A DNA stretch of 28,456 nt from JBBTIS01 sp038059855 (GTDB lineage: Bacteria; Elusimicrobiota; Elusimicrobia; JACQPE01): contig CAYHKQ010000024.1 in assembly GCA_964357255.1 (NCBI GenBank), forward strand, positions 1 to 28,456. Reading direction: 5' to 3'. Below the pieces are notes generated by a model. That model saw only the letters and a list, made by a program, of their open reading frames with translations. It did not search any database and was not told the origin of the DNA. Below, piece by piece: positions 15,046-22,614 of the stretch; positions within the stretch are counted from its first letter, which is position 1; each line of letters opens with the position of its first letter. A program made the translations under genes and the position numbers.

Positions 15046-17319
15046 GTGGCCAGGCGGCGTCTTAAACGTAAAACTAAAAAAATACTCATAGCCTTGAGCG
15101 TGGCGGGTTTGGCGCTGGGCGCCTCCGGCGTCGTTGCCTTAATTTTTTATGCGGAGCAGAAGCTCTCGCGTTTAGTCCTGGGCGGACTGGGAGAGAGTTT
15201 CTCCACCAAGGTCTTTGGCGCGCCTTTTGTGTTAACCGGCGACATTCACCCATCTCCAGAACATTTGATCGGGCGCTTAAAGCGCTTGGGATACCGCCCG
15301 GTGGAAAAAGAACCGCAAGCCAAGGGCGAATTTTTCTGGGAAGCGCCGACGCTGTCTGTTTTCCTAAAAGGCTTTGAGCTTCCCCAGGCGAGCCAAGCAA
15401 AAATCTTGGCCCGTCTCACGCAACAATCAGACGGTTCCTGGGCCTTGAGCGATCAGGAAGGGCGCGAACTGGGTCAAATCGCGTTTGAGCCCGAGCTTGT
15501 GGCCGAGCTCTCCGGCCCGGACAAGGTGCGCCGCGACCCGGCATCTTGGGAAGAAATTCCGGAAACATTTAAAATGGCGGTGATCGCCGCTGAAGACCGA
15601 ACGTTCTTGCGCCATCACGGCATGGACCCACGCGCCATCATCAGGGCCTTTCTCAACAATATCCTCAAACGGGGCCGGCTTCAAGGGGCAAGCACTATTA
15701 CTCAACAGCTTGCCAAAAATCTCCTGCTCACTCCCCGACGGACCTTAAAACGCAAGCTCGTCGAGCTCGCCTTGGCTTTTTATCTTGAAGCGCGTTATTC
15801 AAAGCGCGAAATTTTGACTCTCTATCTCAACCATATTTATCTCGGCCAGGACGGACTCTACAGCGTGGCCGGGATCAAGGCCGCGGCCCGCTTTTACTTT
15901 GACAAAAAGCCGGGCGAGATGACGCTCCCTGAAGCCGCCACGATCGCCGGTCTCGCGCGATCGCCCTATCAATACAATCCTTTGCGCGACCCGCAAGCCG
16001 CCAAGAATCGGCGCAATTTCGTGCTAAAAGCCATGGCCGCTCAAGGCGCGATCAGCCAAACTCAGATGAAATCCGCCCTGGAAGCTCCGATGACGGCCAA
16101 ACCGGCCCCTGCGGGCCATCAACACCAAAGCGATGCTCTCTACTTCGTGGCCGAACTGGTGCGCCAGATGGTGACGCGCTATAGCGAAGAGCAAATTTTT
16201 CGCCTGGGGCTCGCCATTCACACGACCATGGACCCTATCCTTCAACAATCCGCCCAGCGCGTCGTGCAAATGGCCCGGCGCCAGGCGGCGCTGGTTTCGC
16301 TTGACCCCATGACCGGCTCGGTTTTGGCTTTAAGCGGAGGCAAGGACTATGCCCGGAGCCAATTCAACCGCGCCACCCAGGCCCTTCGCCAGCCGGGAAG
16401 CGCGTTCAAGCCTTTTGTCTACGCGGCCGCCTTGGAGAAAGGATTCACTCCGGCCGCCAAGCTCTGGGACGGGCCAAAAAAATATAAAAAGCCGGGCCGC
16501 GGGTTTTGGCAACCTAAAAATTTTAACGGCGTTTACCACGGCACGACCACGTTGCGCGAGGCCCTGGTTCATTCCCTAAACTGCGCCACTCTCGATCTGG
16601 CCGAAAAAACCGGATTGGACGCCATTAAAAATTTTGCCCGGCGCATGGGATTTACAAGCCCGTTAGAAAACAATTTAAGCTTGGCTCTCGGCAGTTCGGG
16701 TGTAACCCCGTGGGAAATAGCCGGGGCCTACGCGCCCTTGGCCAACGGAGGCTTTCGCGTGAGTCCGCGCCTGATCACATCAGTCATGGACGCAGAGGGC
16801 ACGGTCCTGGAATTTCATCCGCTTGAGCGAAGCCAGGCCATTGACCCGGCGCTGGCCTACTTAATGACTTCATTGCTTGAAGACGTGATGCGCGAAGGCA
16901 CGGCAAGCGCCGTATTAAAACGCCTGGCTTGGAACCGGCCCGCGGCCGGCAAAACAGGAACCACCAACGACGGACGCGACGCGTGGTTCCTGGGCTACAC
17001 CAACGAACTCGTCACCTGCGTATGGGCCGGGGACGACGAATACCGCGCCATCGGCGCCTCCGGAGCGCGCGACGCCGTGCCGATTTGGGCCGCTTTCATG
17101 AAGGAAGCTCTCTTGCCCTACCCTCTGCGCCCCTTTGCCAAACCCGAAGGCGTGGTGACGCTCAAAATTGACATCCTCTCAGGACTCGCGGCCACCTCGG
17201 GATGCCCTCAAACTCGAGAGGAAATTTTTCTCGCCGGAACCCAGCCCGCCGCCCCCTGCCCCCTTCACCGGAGCGGAATCATGGGCTGGCTTGAGCGATT
17301 CTTTAAAAAAAATAAATAA
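15046..17319 (+). CDS. mrcB: class A penicillin-binding protein, PBP1b-like (transglycosylase-transpeptidase)
   Basis: 757 residues. It polymerises lipid II and cross-links peptidoglycan in the periplasm. A basic cytoplasmic tip and one TM (about 12-35) are followed by a UB2H-like domain (about 50-150, 'VFGAPFVLTGD' and 'LIGRLKRLGYR'), the feature of PBP1b. The GT51 domain (about 165-345) has 'AAEDRTFLRHHGMD' (catalytic Glu183), 'QGASTITQQLAKNLLL' and 'RKLVELALAFYLE'. The transpeptidase domain (about 400-720) has 'PGSAFKPF' (nucleophile Ser about 451), 'SLNCAT' and 'GKTGTTNDGRDAWF'. All catalytic motifs are present. The GTG start is supported because an in-frame stop lies 12 nt upstream; the SD (AAAGGTG) is somewhat distant. 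It is monocistronic and converges on the gene at 17446. Its stop codon lies inside a transposon target duplication. Confidence 0.94.
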   Translation: MARRRLKRKTKKILIALSVAGLALGASGVVALIFYAEQKLSRLVLGGLGESFSTKVFGAPFVLTGDIHPSPEHLIGRLKRLGYRPVEKEPQAKGEFFWEAPTLSVFLKGFELPQASQAKILARLTQQSDGSWALSDQEGRELGQIAFEPELVAELSGPDKVRRDPASWEEIPETFKMAVIAAEDRTFLRHHGMDPRAIIRAFLNNILKRGRLQGASTITQQLAKNLLLTPRRTLKRKLVELALAFYLEARYSKREILTLYLNHIYLGQDGLYSVAGIKAAARFYFDKKPGEMTLPEAATIAGLARSPYQYNPLRDPQAAKNRRNFVLKAMAAQGAISQTQMKSALEAPMTAKPAPAGHQHQSDALYFVAELVRQMVTRYSEEQIFRLGLAIHTTMDPILQQSAQRVVQMARRQAALVSLDPMTGSVLALSGGKDYARSQFNRATQALRQPGSAFKPFVYAAALEKGFTPAAKLWDGPKKYKKPGRGFWQPKNFNGVYHGTTTLREALVHSLNCATLDLAEKTGLDAIKNFARRMGFTSPLENNLSLALGSSGVTPWEIAGAYAPLANGGFRVSPRLITSVMDAEGTVLEFHPLERSQAIDPALAYLMTSLLEDVMREGTASAVLKRLAWNRPAAGKTGTTNDGRDAWFLGYTNELVTCVWAGDDEYRAIGASGARDAVPIWAAFMKEALLPYPLRPFAKPEGVVTLKIDILSGLAATSGCPQTREEIFLAGTQPAAPCPLHRSGIMGWLERFFKKNK

Positions 17320-17322
17320 TTC

Positions 17323-17438
17323 GTAACTACCCAGGTCCCTTTGTCTTCGTCATACCGGCGAAAGCCGGTATCCAGATTAAGAGGGTCTGGATTCCGGCCT
17401 ACGCCGGAATGACGAGGAGGGAGGACCTGGGTAGTTAC
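17323..17438. mobile_element. MITE-like element E (116 bp) between convergent genes
   Basis: Perfect 16-bp terminal inverted repeats (GTAACTACCCAGGTCC) are flanked by a perfect 8-bp direct repeat, AATAATTC (17315-17322 and 17439-17446). The interior holds two hairpins, ATACCGGC-gaaa-GCCGGTAT and ATTCCGGC-ctac-GCCGGAAT. It fills nearly the entire gap between two convergent stop codons, and its strong symmetry could act as a bidirectional terminator. It begins GTAA like copies A and C but is a different sequence family. Confidence 0.88.
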
Positions 17439-17445
17439 AATAATT

Positions 17446-17994
17446 CTATTTAACCGAGCCGGGCGCGCCCTGGGCCGGGCTGTGTTTCATGGGGTCTTTC
17501 GCTTCGCGGCGCTCGCGGCTCTGTTTTTCACGAAACCCTTGGCGATCTTTTTTTATTTCCTTATGGAATTCGACCTTCTCCTCCTTGTGGACGCGGCGGA
17601 ATTCCTGACGTTTGGTTTCCTGAATCTTGCGGAACTCCTCGTTGCGTTGGCGATGAGCCTGATCAAAGTCCTGCCACGCTTTCTTACGCTCATCAGGCTT
17701 CATAGTCTTTAAACTATCTAAAAAAACCTTCTTATCCTCGGCCATTTTTTTCTCAAACGCGATCCGGTCATCCTTTATTTGAACCTGAAAGGATTGGCTC
17801 TCGGCAAAACGCTTCTCGATCCCTGCGATACGTTTGGCCAGGTTGTCATCTAATTCGCGCTTTCTCTCATCAATTTGCCGTTCGTTCAGTTGCTCCGCCG
17901 CCTTGGCTTTTTCCGGATCGCCCTGAGCCTGAGCCAGGACCGCCGCAAGGCCCAAAAACCCCGCCATCATCAACATTGCGTGTCTATTCATCAT
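17446..17994 (-). CDS. exported, highly charged coiled-coil protein of unknown function
   Basis: 182 residues. A signal peptide (about 1-24, 'MLMMAGFLGLAAVLAQAQG') precedes an almost purely helical, Lys/Glu/Arg-rich body with heptad-like repeats ('EQLNERQIDERKRELDDN', 'KVEFHKEIKKDRQGF'). The C-terminus is Pro/Gly-rich. Size, export and helicity recall periplasmic Skp- or Spy-like chaperones, but no motif proves this, so I leave function open. A GGAGG lies 3 nt before the ATG at 17994 and 6 nt before a second ATG at 17991; the latter may be the true start. It begins 8 nt after the MEMO-family gene, hence is probably co-transcribed. Its stop codon touches the right-hand duplication of the element at 17323-17438. 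Confidence 0.75.
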   Translation of the reverse strand: MMNRHAMLMMAGFLGLAAVLAQAQGDPEKAKAAEQLNERQIDERKRELDDNLAKRIAGIEKRFAESQSFQVQIKDDRIAFEKKMAEDKKVFLDSLKTMKPDERKKAWQDFDQAHRQRNEEFRKIQETKRQEFRRVHKEEKVEFHKEIKKDRQGFREKQSRERREAKDPMKHSPAQGAPGSVK

Positions 17995-18002
17995 CCACCT
18001 CC

Positions 18003-19238
18003 CTAAGTCTTCACCAAATTCTCATAAAAAGCCATGCTCGCGAAGGAAACCTCGCCGCCGGCCGGGTCAGGCGCATGGCTATAATAAAGAAGGCGTCCTT
18101 GAGCGTTAGGATGAAGGCGCTTTAGAAGCCAGGTAAAAGCGTAGAGAGCCCCCAGGCCGCAGACCTTGCGTTTCCCCCCATCCTCCATCACCGAGCGATA
18201 GAAACCCTCTGCGTCCTTGGCCAAAACGCGATCAAGGCTCGCGCGATCTCCGGCCTCCATTGGGCCGATGAGCTTGTCAACCGGCTCCTCATCGCCAAAA
18301 CGAGGCCCCACATGCGCTAAATCCACGCCCGCCACCAGGCACGCCCGGCCTTGATAGTTCTTCAAACAAACTTCCAGGCATTCAAGCGCCTGTTGCGCGG
18401 TGGAATCAACCGAGCCATTGCCGTTTGAAAACGAAGAACAGAGGATAGGCAAAATTTTAAAGGACCGATTCGATTCCCGCGTCCTGTAGCGCAACCAGAC
18501 GGCCTGAAATTCAATGGAATGTTCCGTCCGGTGGGCCAGTTCGTGCTCCAAAACATCCCTTCCCGCTTCGCGAACGAACGCCCGGCCGAGATCGCGGTCC
18601 ACAGGGGCTTTGCCGAAAGGAGTCTCGTAATCTTTAAGCGAAAGGGCGAAGGGCAGGCCGATGCCGGCATGGGCCACGCCAAAAATCACATAAAGATCGG
18701 CGCTCGGCGCCGATGGTATCTCCCGGTAGGCCCAAGCATAGCCGCTTCCCCCTCGGCCAAAATCAATATGGGGCGCCACCAGGCCCACAAGATCGCCTTG
18801 TCTGCTATCGGGAATCCGGCCGGGGCCAGGTGGCTCAAAACAAGCTTCCAAACGCCTGGCTAAAGCTATTGGGTCAGCCTCGTAACCCGAACCCGCAAAC
18901 GCCGCCGGACGCGTCGTAAGCCGGGCATATTCCTTTTTGACCCGGCCCAAATGCTCGCGAAACTTAGACGAATCAAGAAACAAATTCTCGTCAAGAACCG
19001 CCGCCGCCTTCTCGATATCAGAGGTCTTAAGAACCGCATCTTGAAATCGTTCGGCAAAAATGGCCGCAATGTCCGCCGGTTCGGCCCGGCCATTGAGGCA
19101 GGCCGCGATAAAAAATTGTTGAGTGGTTAACAAGGCGACCTTATCCGCGAGGCCCTGCGGGTCTTTCAAACAAAAATACGTCCGCCCCTCACGCTCAATC
19201 GGAAAAATGTCCAAAGCCCGAAGCGCCGGCAACGGCAT
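18003..19238 (-). CDS. amrB: MEMO-family protein (AmmeMemoRadiSam system protein B) with N-terminal extension
   Basis: 411 residues. A ~110-residue helical N-terminal extension ('LLTTQQFFIAACLNGRAEPADIAAIF', PqqD- or winged-helix-like at best) precedes the MEMO domain (about 115-410). Putative metal-site positions are kept: His157 in 'VAPHIDFGRGG', His190 in 'FGVAHAG', Asp306 and His309 in 'GVDLAHVG', and Cys360 in 'KVCGLGAL'. No signal peptide is seen, so it is probably cytoplasmic, unlike the fusion protein at 13248-14759. It is thus a second, divergent family member (different sequence around every motif) only 3.2 kb away. A SD (TAGGAGA) lies 11 nt before the ATG. It sits between the membrane-protein gene (23-nt gap upstream) and the coiled-coil gene (8-nt gap). 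Confidence 0.88.
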   Translation of the reverse strand: MPLPALRALDIFPIEREGRTYFCLKDPQGLADKVALLTTQQFFIAACLNGRAEPADIAAIFAERFQDAVLKTSDIEKAAAVLDENLFLDSSKFREHLGRVKKEYARLTTRPAAFAGSGYEADPIALARRLEACFEPPGPGRIPDSRQGDLVGLVAPHIDFGRGGSGYAWAYREIPSAPSADLYVIFGVAHAGIGLPFALSLKDYETPFGKAPVDRDLGRAFVREAGRDVLEHELAHRTEHSIEFQAVWLRYRTRESNRSFKILPILCSSFSNGNGSVDSTAQQALECLEVCLKNYQGRACLVAGVDLAHVGPRFGDEEPVDKLIGPMEAGDRASLDRVLAKDAEGFYRSVMEDGGKRKVCGLGALYAFTWLLKRLHPNAQGRLLYYSHAPDPAGGEVSFASMAFYENLVKT

Positions 19239-19261
19239 AGGGCATTATCTCCTATTTTGGC

Positions 19262-20793
19262 TCATAAATTTTTGACCACGGAAAAACGGCTCCTGGGAAT
19301 TTCATAACGCTCAATGACCGGCCTGTTCGCCGCGTTGCGTTTGAGTAAAATCAAAACAAAGGAATCAACAAAAACCGGAGCCCACCGCGGGTCGGCGATC
19401 CGCTCAATTTGAAATTGCTGAGCCCAGGGCGTCGCGTCATGCCAGGCGAAAATTATGGCGCCGAATCCATAGCGCCGGTCCATGTCCCTCCAAACCTCCG
19501 GCTTCTCTTGCATGGGAATATAAACATCCTTAAAAAAAGAAGCCGGATAAGCCTCCGGCCGGTTATCCACAAAGACACGCTCGCGCGCAAAAAGATGATA
19601 AATCAGATAGCTTCCAATGTCATAATTGTTAAAAATTGGACCCCGGATTAAAGCCCCCTTGAAAAACTCAGCCGCCTGATTATTGCCAGGATAAAGACCC
19701 AAGCCGAAACTTTGCCATGACAACCCGGCCCGGTGCGCCCAAAATGACGCCGCGATCACCGCCGCCGCAAGAGAGCTAAGACCAGCCCGAAAAATTACCG
19801 AGCTCCACGGCCGATCACCAAAAGATCTCGCGCTAATGGCTAGTAAAGGAATGGCAAAAAATGCGAAAAGCGTCATGTTCCGTATCGCCAGCCAAGCCAT
19901 AACGCCAAAAACCGCGCCCAAAACAGGCAAAACCAGCCCAACGCCCCCGCGATTCTTCCATAACGCTATAGCCAAAGCCGCCGATGTAACGGTAAAAACC
20001 GCTGGAAACAAAATCAGATTAGGCTTGGTTACCAAAGGCCACAAAAACCAGACCGATTGGTTTTCAATAATCCTGTATCCATAGTTCCTAAAAATGCCCA
20101 ATGGATACAAAACGCCGTCAATCCCAAATGGGTTTACAAAAATTGCCGCGAGCGCCGCGAAAAAAATAATGGCCAAGGCTCGCGCCTCGCGGCCGCGCCG
20201 CAGCCAAAGCGCTTCAAGAAAAAATACTGCGATTAGAAAAGGTCCAAGCAAAAAATAGATATGGGTATTGACCCAAAAAATCTCCAAGACCGGCGCAAGC
20301 CATAGCCAACGTTGCGCCAAACGCCCGCCCCTAAACCTCCAGAGAATCGAAAAAAATAAAGCGGCAAAAAAATAACTGAACGCCTCGGGGCGGATTTCCC
20401 GCCGCTCTGCCAAAAGCGGAATCATCAAAAGCGCCGCCAGGGCGGAAAACCCGAACCCGGCATCCCTCTCTGCCACGCGCCAAACCAATAAAAAGGCGCC
20501 AAAATTGAGCGCTAAAAAAACAGGGCAAGACCGGAAAATCCAGCCACCCGCTCGATTCCGTAAAAAATCAGCCCGCTACCCCAATGGTGATTGATGACGG
20601 AAAATTCCGGATGAGTGTAGGAATAAAAATTCGTTTTAAGAACGGCCGAACCGGCGGCGAAAACTTGCTCTCCGTTTTTAAGATGCCGGCCGATATCCTG
20701 GGTGGTCAGATCCGTTTTTCTGGCAAGAAAAAATCCATACCAAAGAAGAATAAAAATCCAGCCTGCCGTCTTGAGCCAACGTGTAATTGCCAC
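19262..20793 (-). CDS. polytopic membrane protein, GT-C glycosyltransferase-like, frameshifted at a T7 tract
   Basis: Two frames together make one protein. The first (20793 to 20512, GTG start) gives an N-terminal TM, then 'TTQDIGRHLKNGE' and 'YTHPEFSVINHHWGSGLIF', ending at TAG in ALFF. The second (to 19262) continues from 'LALNFGAFLLVW' with about ten further TMs and a soluble C-terminus. The frames meet at seven T (minus strand, positions 20520-20514); eight T would give one 510-residue protein. The D-I-G-R-H-L and 'SYTHPEF...HHWG' pattern, with the C-terminal 'NNYDIGSYLIY...VFVDNRPE', is typical of GT39/GT-C-like lipid-linked sugar transferases, so a role in envelope glycosylation is plausible but unproven. 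The shift is a sequencing error, a recent mutation or slippage. Confidence 0.75.
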
Positions 20794-20906
20794 AACTTTA
20801 ATGATTATCCTAAACTCTAAAATAGGTTATCTCAAAAAGAGTTGAAATGTTCCAGGATCAGGAATTCTTCAGAAAGATATTGGATTGGATTCAAAAAACT
20901 GGGTCT

Positions 20907-20941
20907 AAAAAACCGCTAGGAGACTTGTATGCCGCTCCTAG
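20907..20941 (-). terminator. rho-independent terminator of the gene at 20938-21498
   Basis: On the minus strand a CTAGGAG/CTCCTAG stem (20941-20935 with 20922-20916, 12-nt loop) is followed by CGGTTTTTT (to 20907). The stem starts inside the stop codon of the upstream gene. It separates that gene from the membrane-protein cluster starting at 20793. Confidence 0.65.
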
Positions 20942-21498
20942 GACATGCCGGCGCTGGACCGGCTTAATGAGGGCTCCTGCTCCGGCAGATTGGTCACCTG
21001 CACTTCAACAAGCTCCGTTTCAAGACCGCGAATTTTATCGTAAGTGTCAATAGCGAGCTTAACGCGAAAAGCGCTCGTCCCGCCGGCCGTATCCCAGGTT
21101 CGATTCGTGGCGCCCTGATAAACGAAAATCACGCGCGACCAAATTGCGAAGCGCTTGCCCAAGATCACCCAAGGAAATTGGTTGATATAGAGGCCCTGGG
21201 AACCCTTTTCCGGAAAAGCGAATCCTAAGTTAACCTCGGCATCGCCCGAATGCGAGATTTCCTCGCGCACGTCTTTAATAACGATGGGCACATCGCTGTT
21301 ATTGACGATCAGACACCAAAAAACCGTGTCGCCGGAAATAGGCGCGCGGCCATGCCCTGTAAAAATGGCCGTGGAGGGAACATATTGATACTGATGCTGG
21401 CGGCGGTTGATCTGCCACGTGGCCCAGGCAAACATCATCATGACCAAGGTGGACACCATGGACACCACAATCGCTATGTGCTGAATATCAAATGTCAA
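20938..21498 (-). CDS. hypothetical membrane-anchored protein
   Basis: 186 residues. One N-terminal TM (about 7-27, 'IAIVVSMVSTLVMMMFAWATW') is followed by a basic stretch and a soluble beta-rich domain. That domain has 'IVNNSDVPIVIKDVREEI' and 'FPWVILGKRFAIWSRVIFVY'. The pattern of a beta-sandwich next to a helix anchor resembles many uncharacterised single-pass proteins; no family is recognised. The TTG start is chosen because GGAAGG lies 7 nt upstream and no ATG fits. Codon 1 is adjacent to an inverted repeat that could hide the ribosome binding site. The gene is isolated: a terminator follows it and over 300 nt of non-coding DNA precede it. Confidence 0.6.
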   Translation of the reverse strand: MTFDIQHIAIVVSMVSTLVMMMFAWATWQINRRQHQYQYVPSTAIFTGHGRAPISGDTVFWCLIVNNSDVPIVIKDVREEISHSGDAEVNLGFAFPEKGSQGLYINQFPWVILGKRFAIWSRVIFVYQGATNRTWDTAGGTSAFRVKLAIDTYDKIRGLETELVEVQVTNLPEQEPSLSRSSAGMS

Positions 21499-21499
21499 T

Positions 21500-21564
21500 C
21501 AAGCGCCTTCCAATATATTTTAACTCAAACCTGACTATTCTGAACCCTCATCGAAAGGCGCTTG
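21500..21564 (-). promoter_or_regulatory. 5'-leader hairpin that would cover the ribosome binding site
   Basis: In the minus-strand transcript CAAGCGCCTT (21564-21555) is perfectly complementary to AAGGCGCTTG (21509-21500), 10 pairs with a 45-nt loop. The 3' arm contains the AAGG of the Shine-Dalgarno GGAAGG and ends one base before the TTG start codon at 21498. Formation of the stem should block initiation. Whether it is a switch, a thermosensor or chance is unknown. Confidence 0.45.
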
Positions 21565-21821
21565 TTTAGGGGTGGGCAGAACTAACCGGGAAGATTATGG
21601 CCGAGACGCAGGCAATGCGCCCCCTTCGATGATGCTCCTTGACTTTTCTCATGTTTAGAGCAAAAATATATTTAGAATTAGTAACTCCAAATTGAGTCTA
21701 AAAAGACAATATATAGATTTATTTATACAAAGCTATATAACAAATTGCTCCAGCCCCATCAAAGATGGGACTGGAGAGAGAATGAATCTTGCGCGGAATT
21801 TATCAGCGACTAATCATTCTC
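21565..21821. other. AT-rich non-coding spacer
   Basis: This part of the 323-nt gap between two minus-strand genes is AT-rich (especially 21655-21745). It contains no frame with coding character. Apart from the hairpin at 21748-21776 I see no repeat, tRNA or element end. A promoter for the gene at 20938-21498 presumably lies here, but several AT-rich boxes compete and none stands out. Confidence 0.5.
21748..21776 (-). terminator. hairpin 45 nt downstream of the Ig-like gene, possible terminator
   Basis: CTCCAG-C-CCCATC and GATGGG-A-CTGGAG form a 12-pair stem with one mismatch and an AAA loop. On the minus strand it is followed by CAATTTGTTAT, a weak U-rich tract. Position after the stop at 21822 suggests termination; lack of a clean U-run lowers confidence. 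Confidence 0.4.
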
Positions 21822-22259
21822 CTAATTGACGCTATCGGGGGCTACCACACGAAAACGGCACGGTAGGGACACAACTGTTTTACCGCCTTCCGCATGGATT
21901 CTAGCCTCAAGACGATACCCGCCAGGGGCGTAATTCGACCAGTCAAACCACCATAGGCCCAGTGATTCCCGACACTCCTGCCATTCGCCGCGGTTTAAGG
22001 ACACTTCAACGCGCAATGCCTCCGGAACGGTCCCGATACGAAAGGTATACTCAGATGAAACGATGATTTCCCCTTCATGCGGACAATCCACCGTCACTTC
22101 CAAACGTGCCGATCCCGGCCTAACAACGCGCTCCGCTTCCTTGATCGCATTCATTGGTTTTGCCTCCTCTTTAATTGCATTCATTGGTTTTGCCTTTTCC
22201 CGGCCGGATTTACTCCATCCGAACTTGTTCGATTTTGTTTTGATTACGTCTTTTAACAT
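21822..22259 (-). CDS. small Ig-like domain protein with N-terminal tandem repeat
   Basis: 145 residues, no signal peptide. Residues 1-45 are Lys-rich and contain a 10-residue duplication, 'AKPMNAIKEE' then 'AKPMNAIKEA'. Residues 50-145 look like a single beta-sandwich ('RLEVTVDCPHEGEIIVSSEYTFRI', 'VEVSLNRGEWQECRES', 'YAPGGYRLEARIHAEGG'), the pattern of Ig-like or carbohydrate-binding-type modules. 'WWFDWSNYAPGGYRLEARI' resembles sequences seen in extracellular Ig-like domains. A strong AGGAGGT lies 7 nt before the ATG, so good translation is expected. No neighbour hints at a partner, and the function is unknown. Confidence 0.7.
   Translation of the reverse strand: MLKDVIKTKSNKFGWSKSGREKAKPMNAIKEEAKPMNAIKEAERVVRPGSARLEVTVDCPHEGEIIVSSEYTFRIGTVPEALRVEVSLNRGEWQECRESLGLWWFDWSNYAPGGYRLEARIHAEGGKTVVSLPCRFRVVAPDSVN
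22135..22194 (-). repeat. 30-bp tandem duplication inside a coding region
   Basis: Two 30-bp units each contain the identical 18 bases GCATTCATTGGTTTTGCC (plus-strand 22147-22164 and 22177-22194), with diverged flanks. They encode the duplicated ten residues of the Ig-like protein and keep the frame. It is probably a slippage duplication. Confidence 0.85.
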
Positions 22260-22445
22260 AATAGCTACCTCCTAAAATAAAAACAGCCATTCCGGCATAT
22301 CCCTGCTCTTTTATTACTCATCTGCAACAAAAATGCCAATTGAAAATTTAGGCGTCGCGCGACCGTTTCTAGAATATACTTATTTTAAAAACACCCACGC
22401 CAACGCGCGAATGTGTAAAATAAAAATTACAACAGTAAAAAATTC

Positions 22446-22582
22446 GTAAGACTTTAGCGGTCTGAAGTTTCCCGCTCATCCTGAGCCTGTCGAAGGATGG
22501 GCGTTCCCGCAGTCTTGGCTCATGGTTCGACAGGCTCACCATGAGCGGCTATTTTGACTACTTCAATCCGCTGAAGTATTAC
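22446..22582 (+). mobile_element. MITE-like element, copy C (137 bp)
   Basis: Flanked by a perfect 8-bp duplication, AAAAATTC (22438-22445 and 22583-22590). It differs from the reverse complement of copy A at one base only (CCGCTGAAG here, CCGCTAAAG there). Terminal repeats are GTAAGACTTTAGCGG on the left and the complement of GTAATACTTCAGCGG on the right. The near identity implies recent movement. It ends 32 nt before the start codon of the OPT gene. Confidence 0.9.
22554..22582 (+). promoter_or_regulatory. outward-facing promoter in MITE copy C, driving the OPT gene
   Basis: TTGACT (22554-22559), 17-nt spacer, TATTAC (22577-22582). The predicted start near 22589 leaves a leader of about 26 nt containing AAGGAG (22601-22606) and the ATG at 22615. 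No alternative promoter fits in the 32 nt between the element and the gene, so the element is probably the present promoter. Confidence 0.6.
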
Positions 22583-22614
22583 AAAAATTCGTTAAGTATT
22601 AAGGAGTCATGCTC

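Noticed and set aside
14901..15089. 62-residue minus-strand frame
   Set aside because: It covers the right arm of element B and the start of the penicillin-binding protein gene in antisense, with no ribosome binding site.
20847..21053. 68-residue plus-strand frame between two minus-strand genes
   Set aside because: It overlaps the terminator and the 3' end of the gene at 20938-21498 in antisense and has no SD or recognisable motif.
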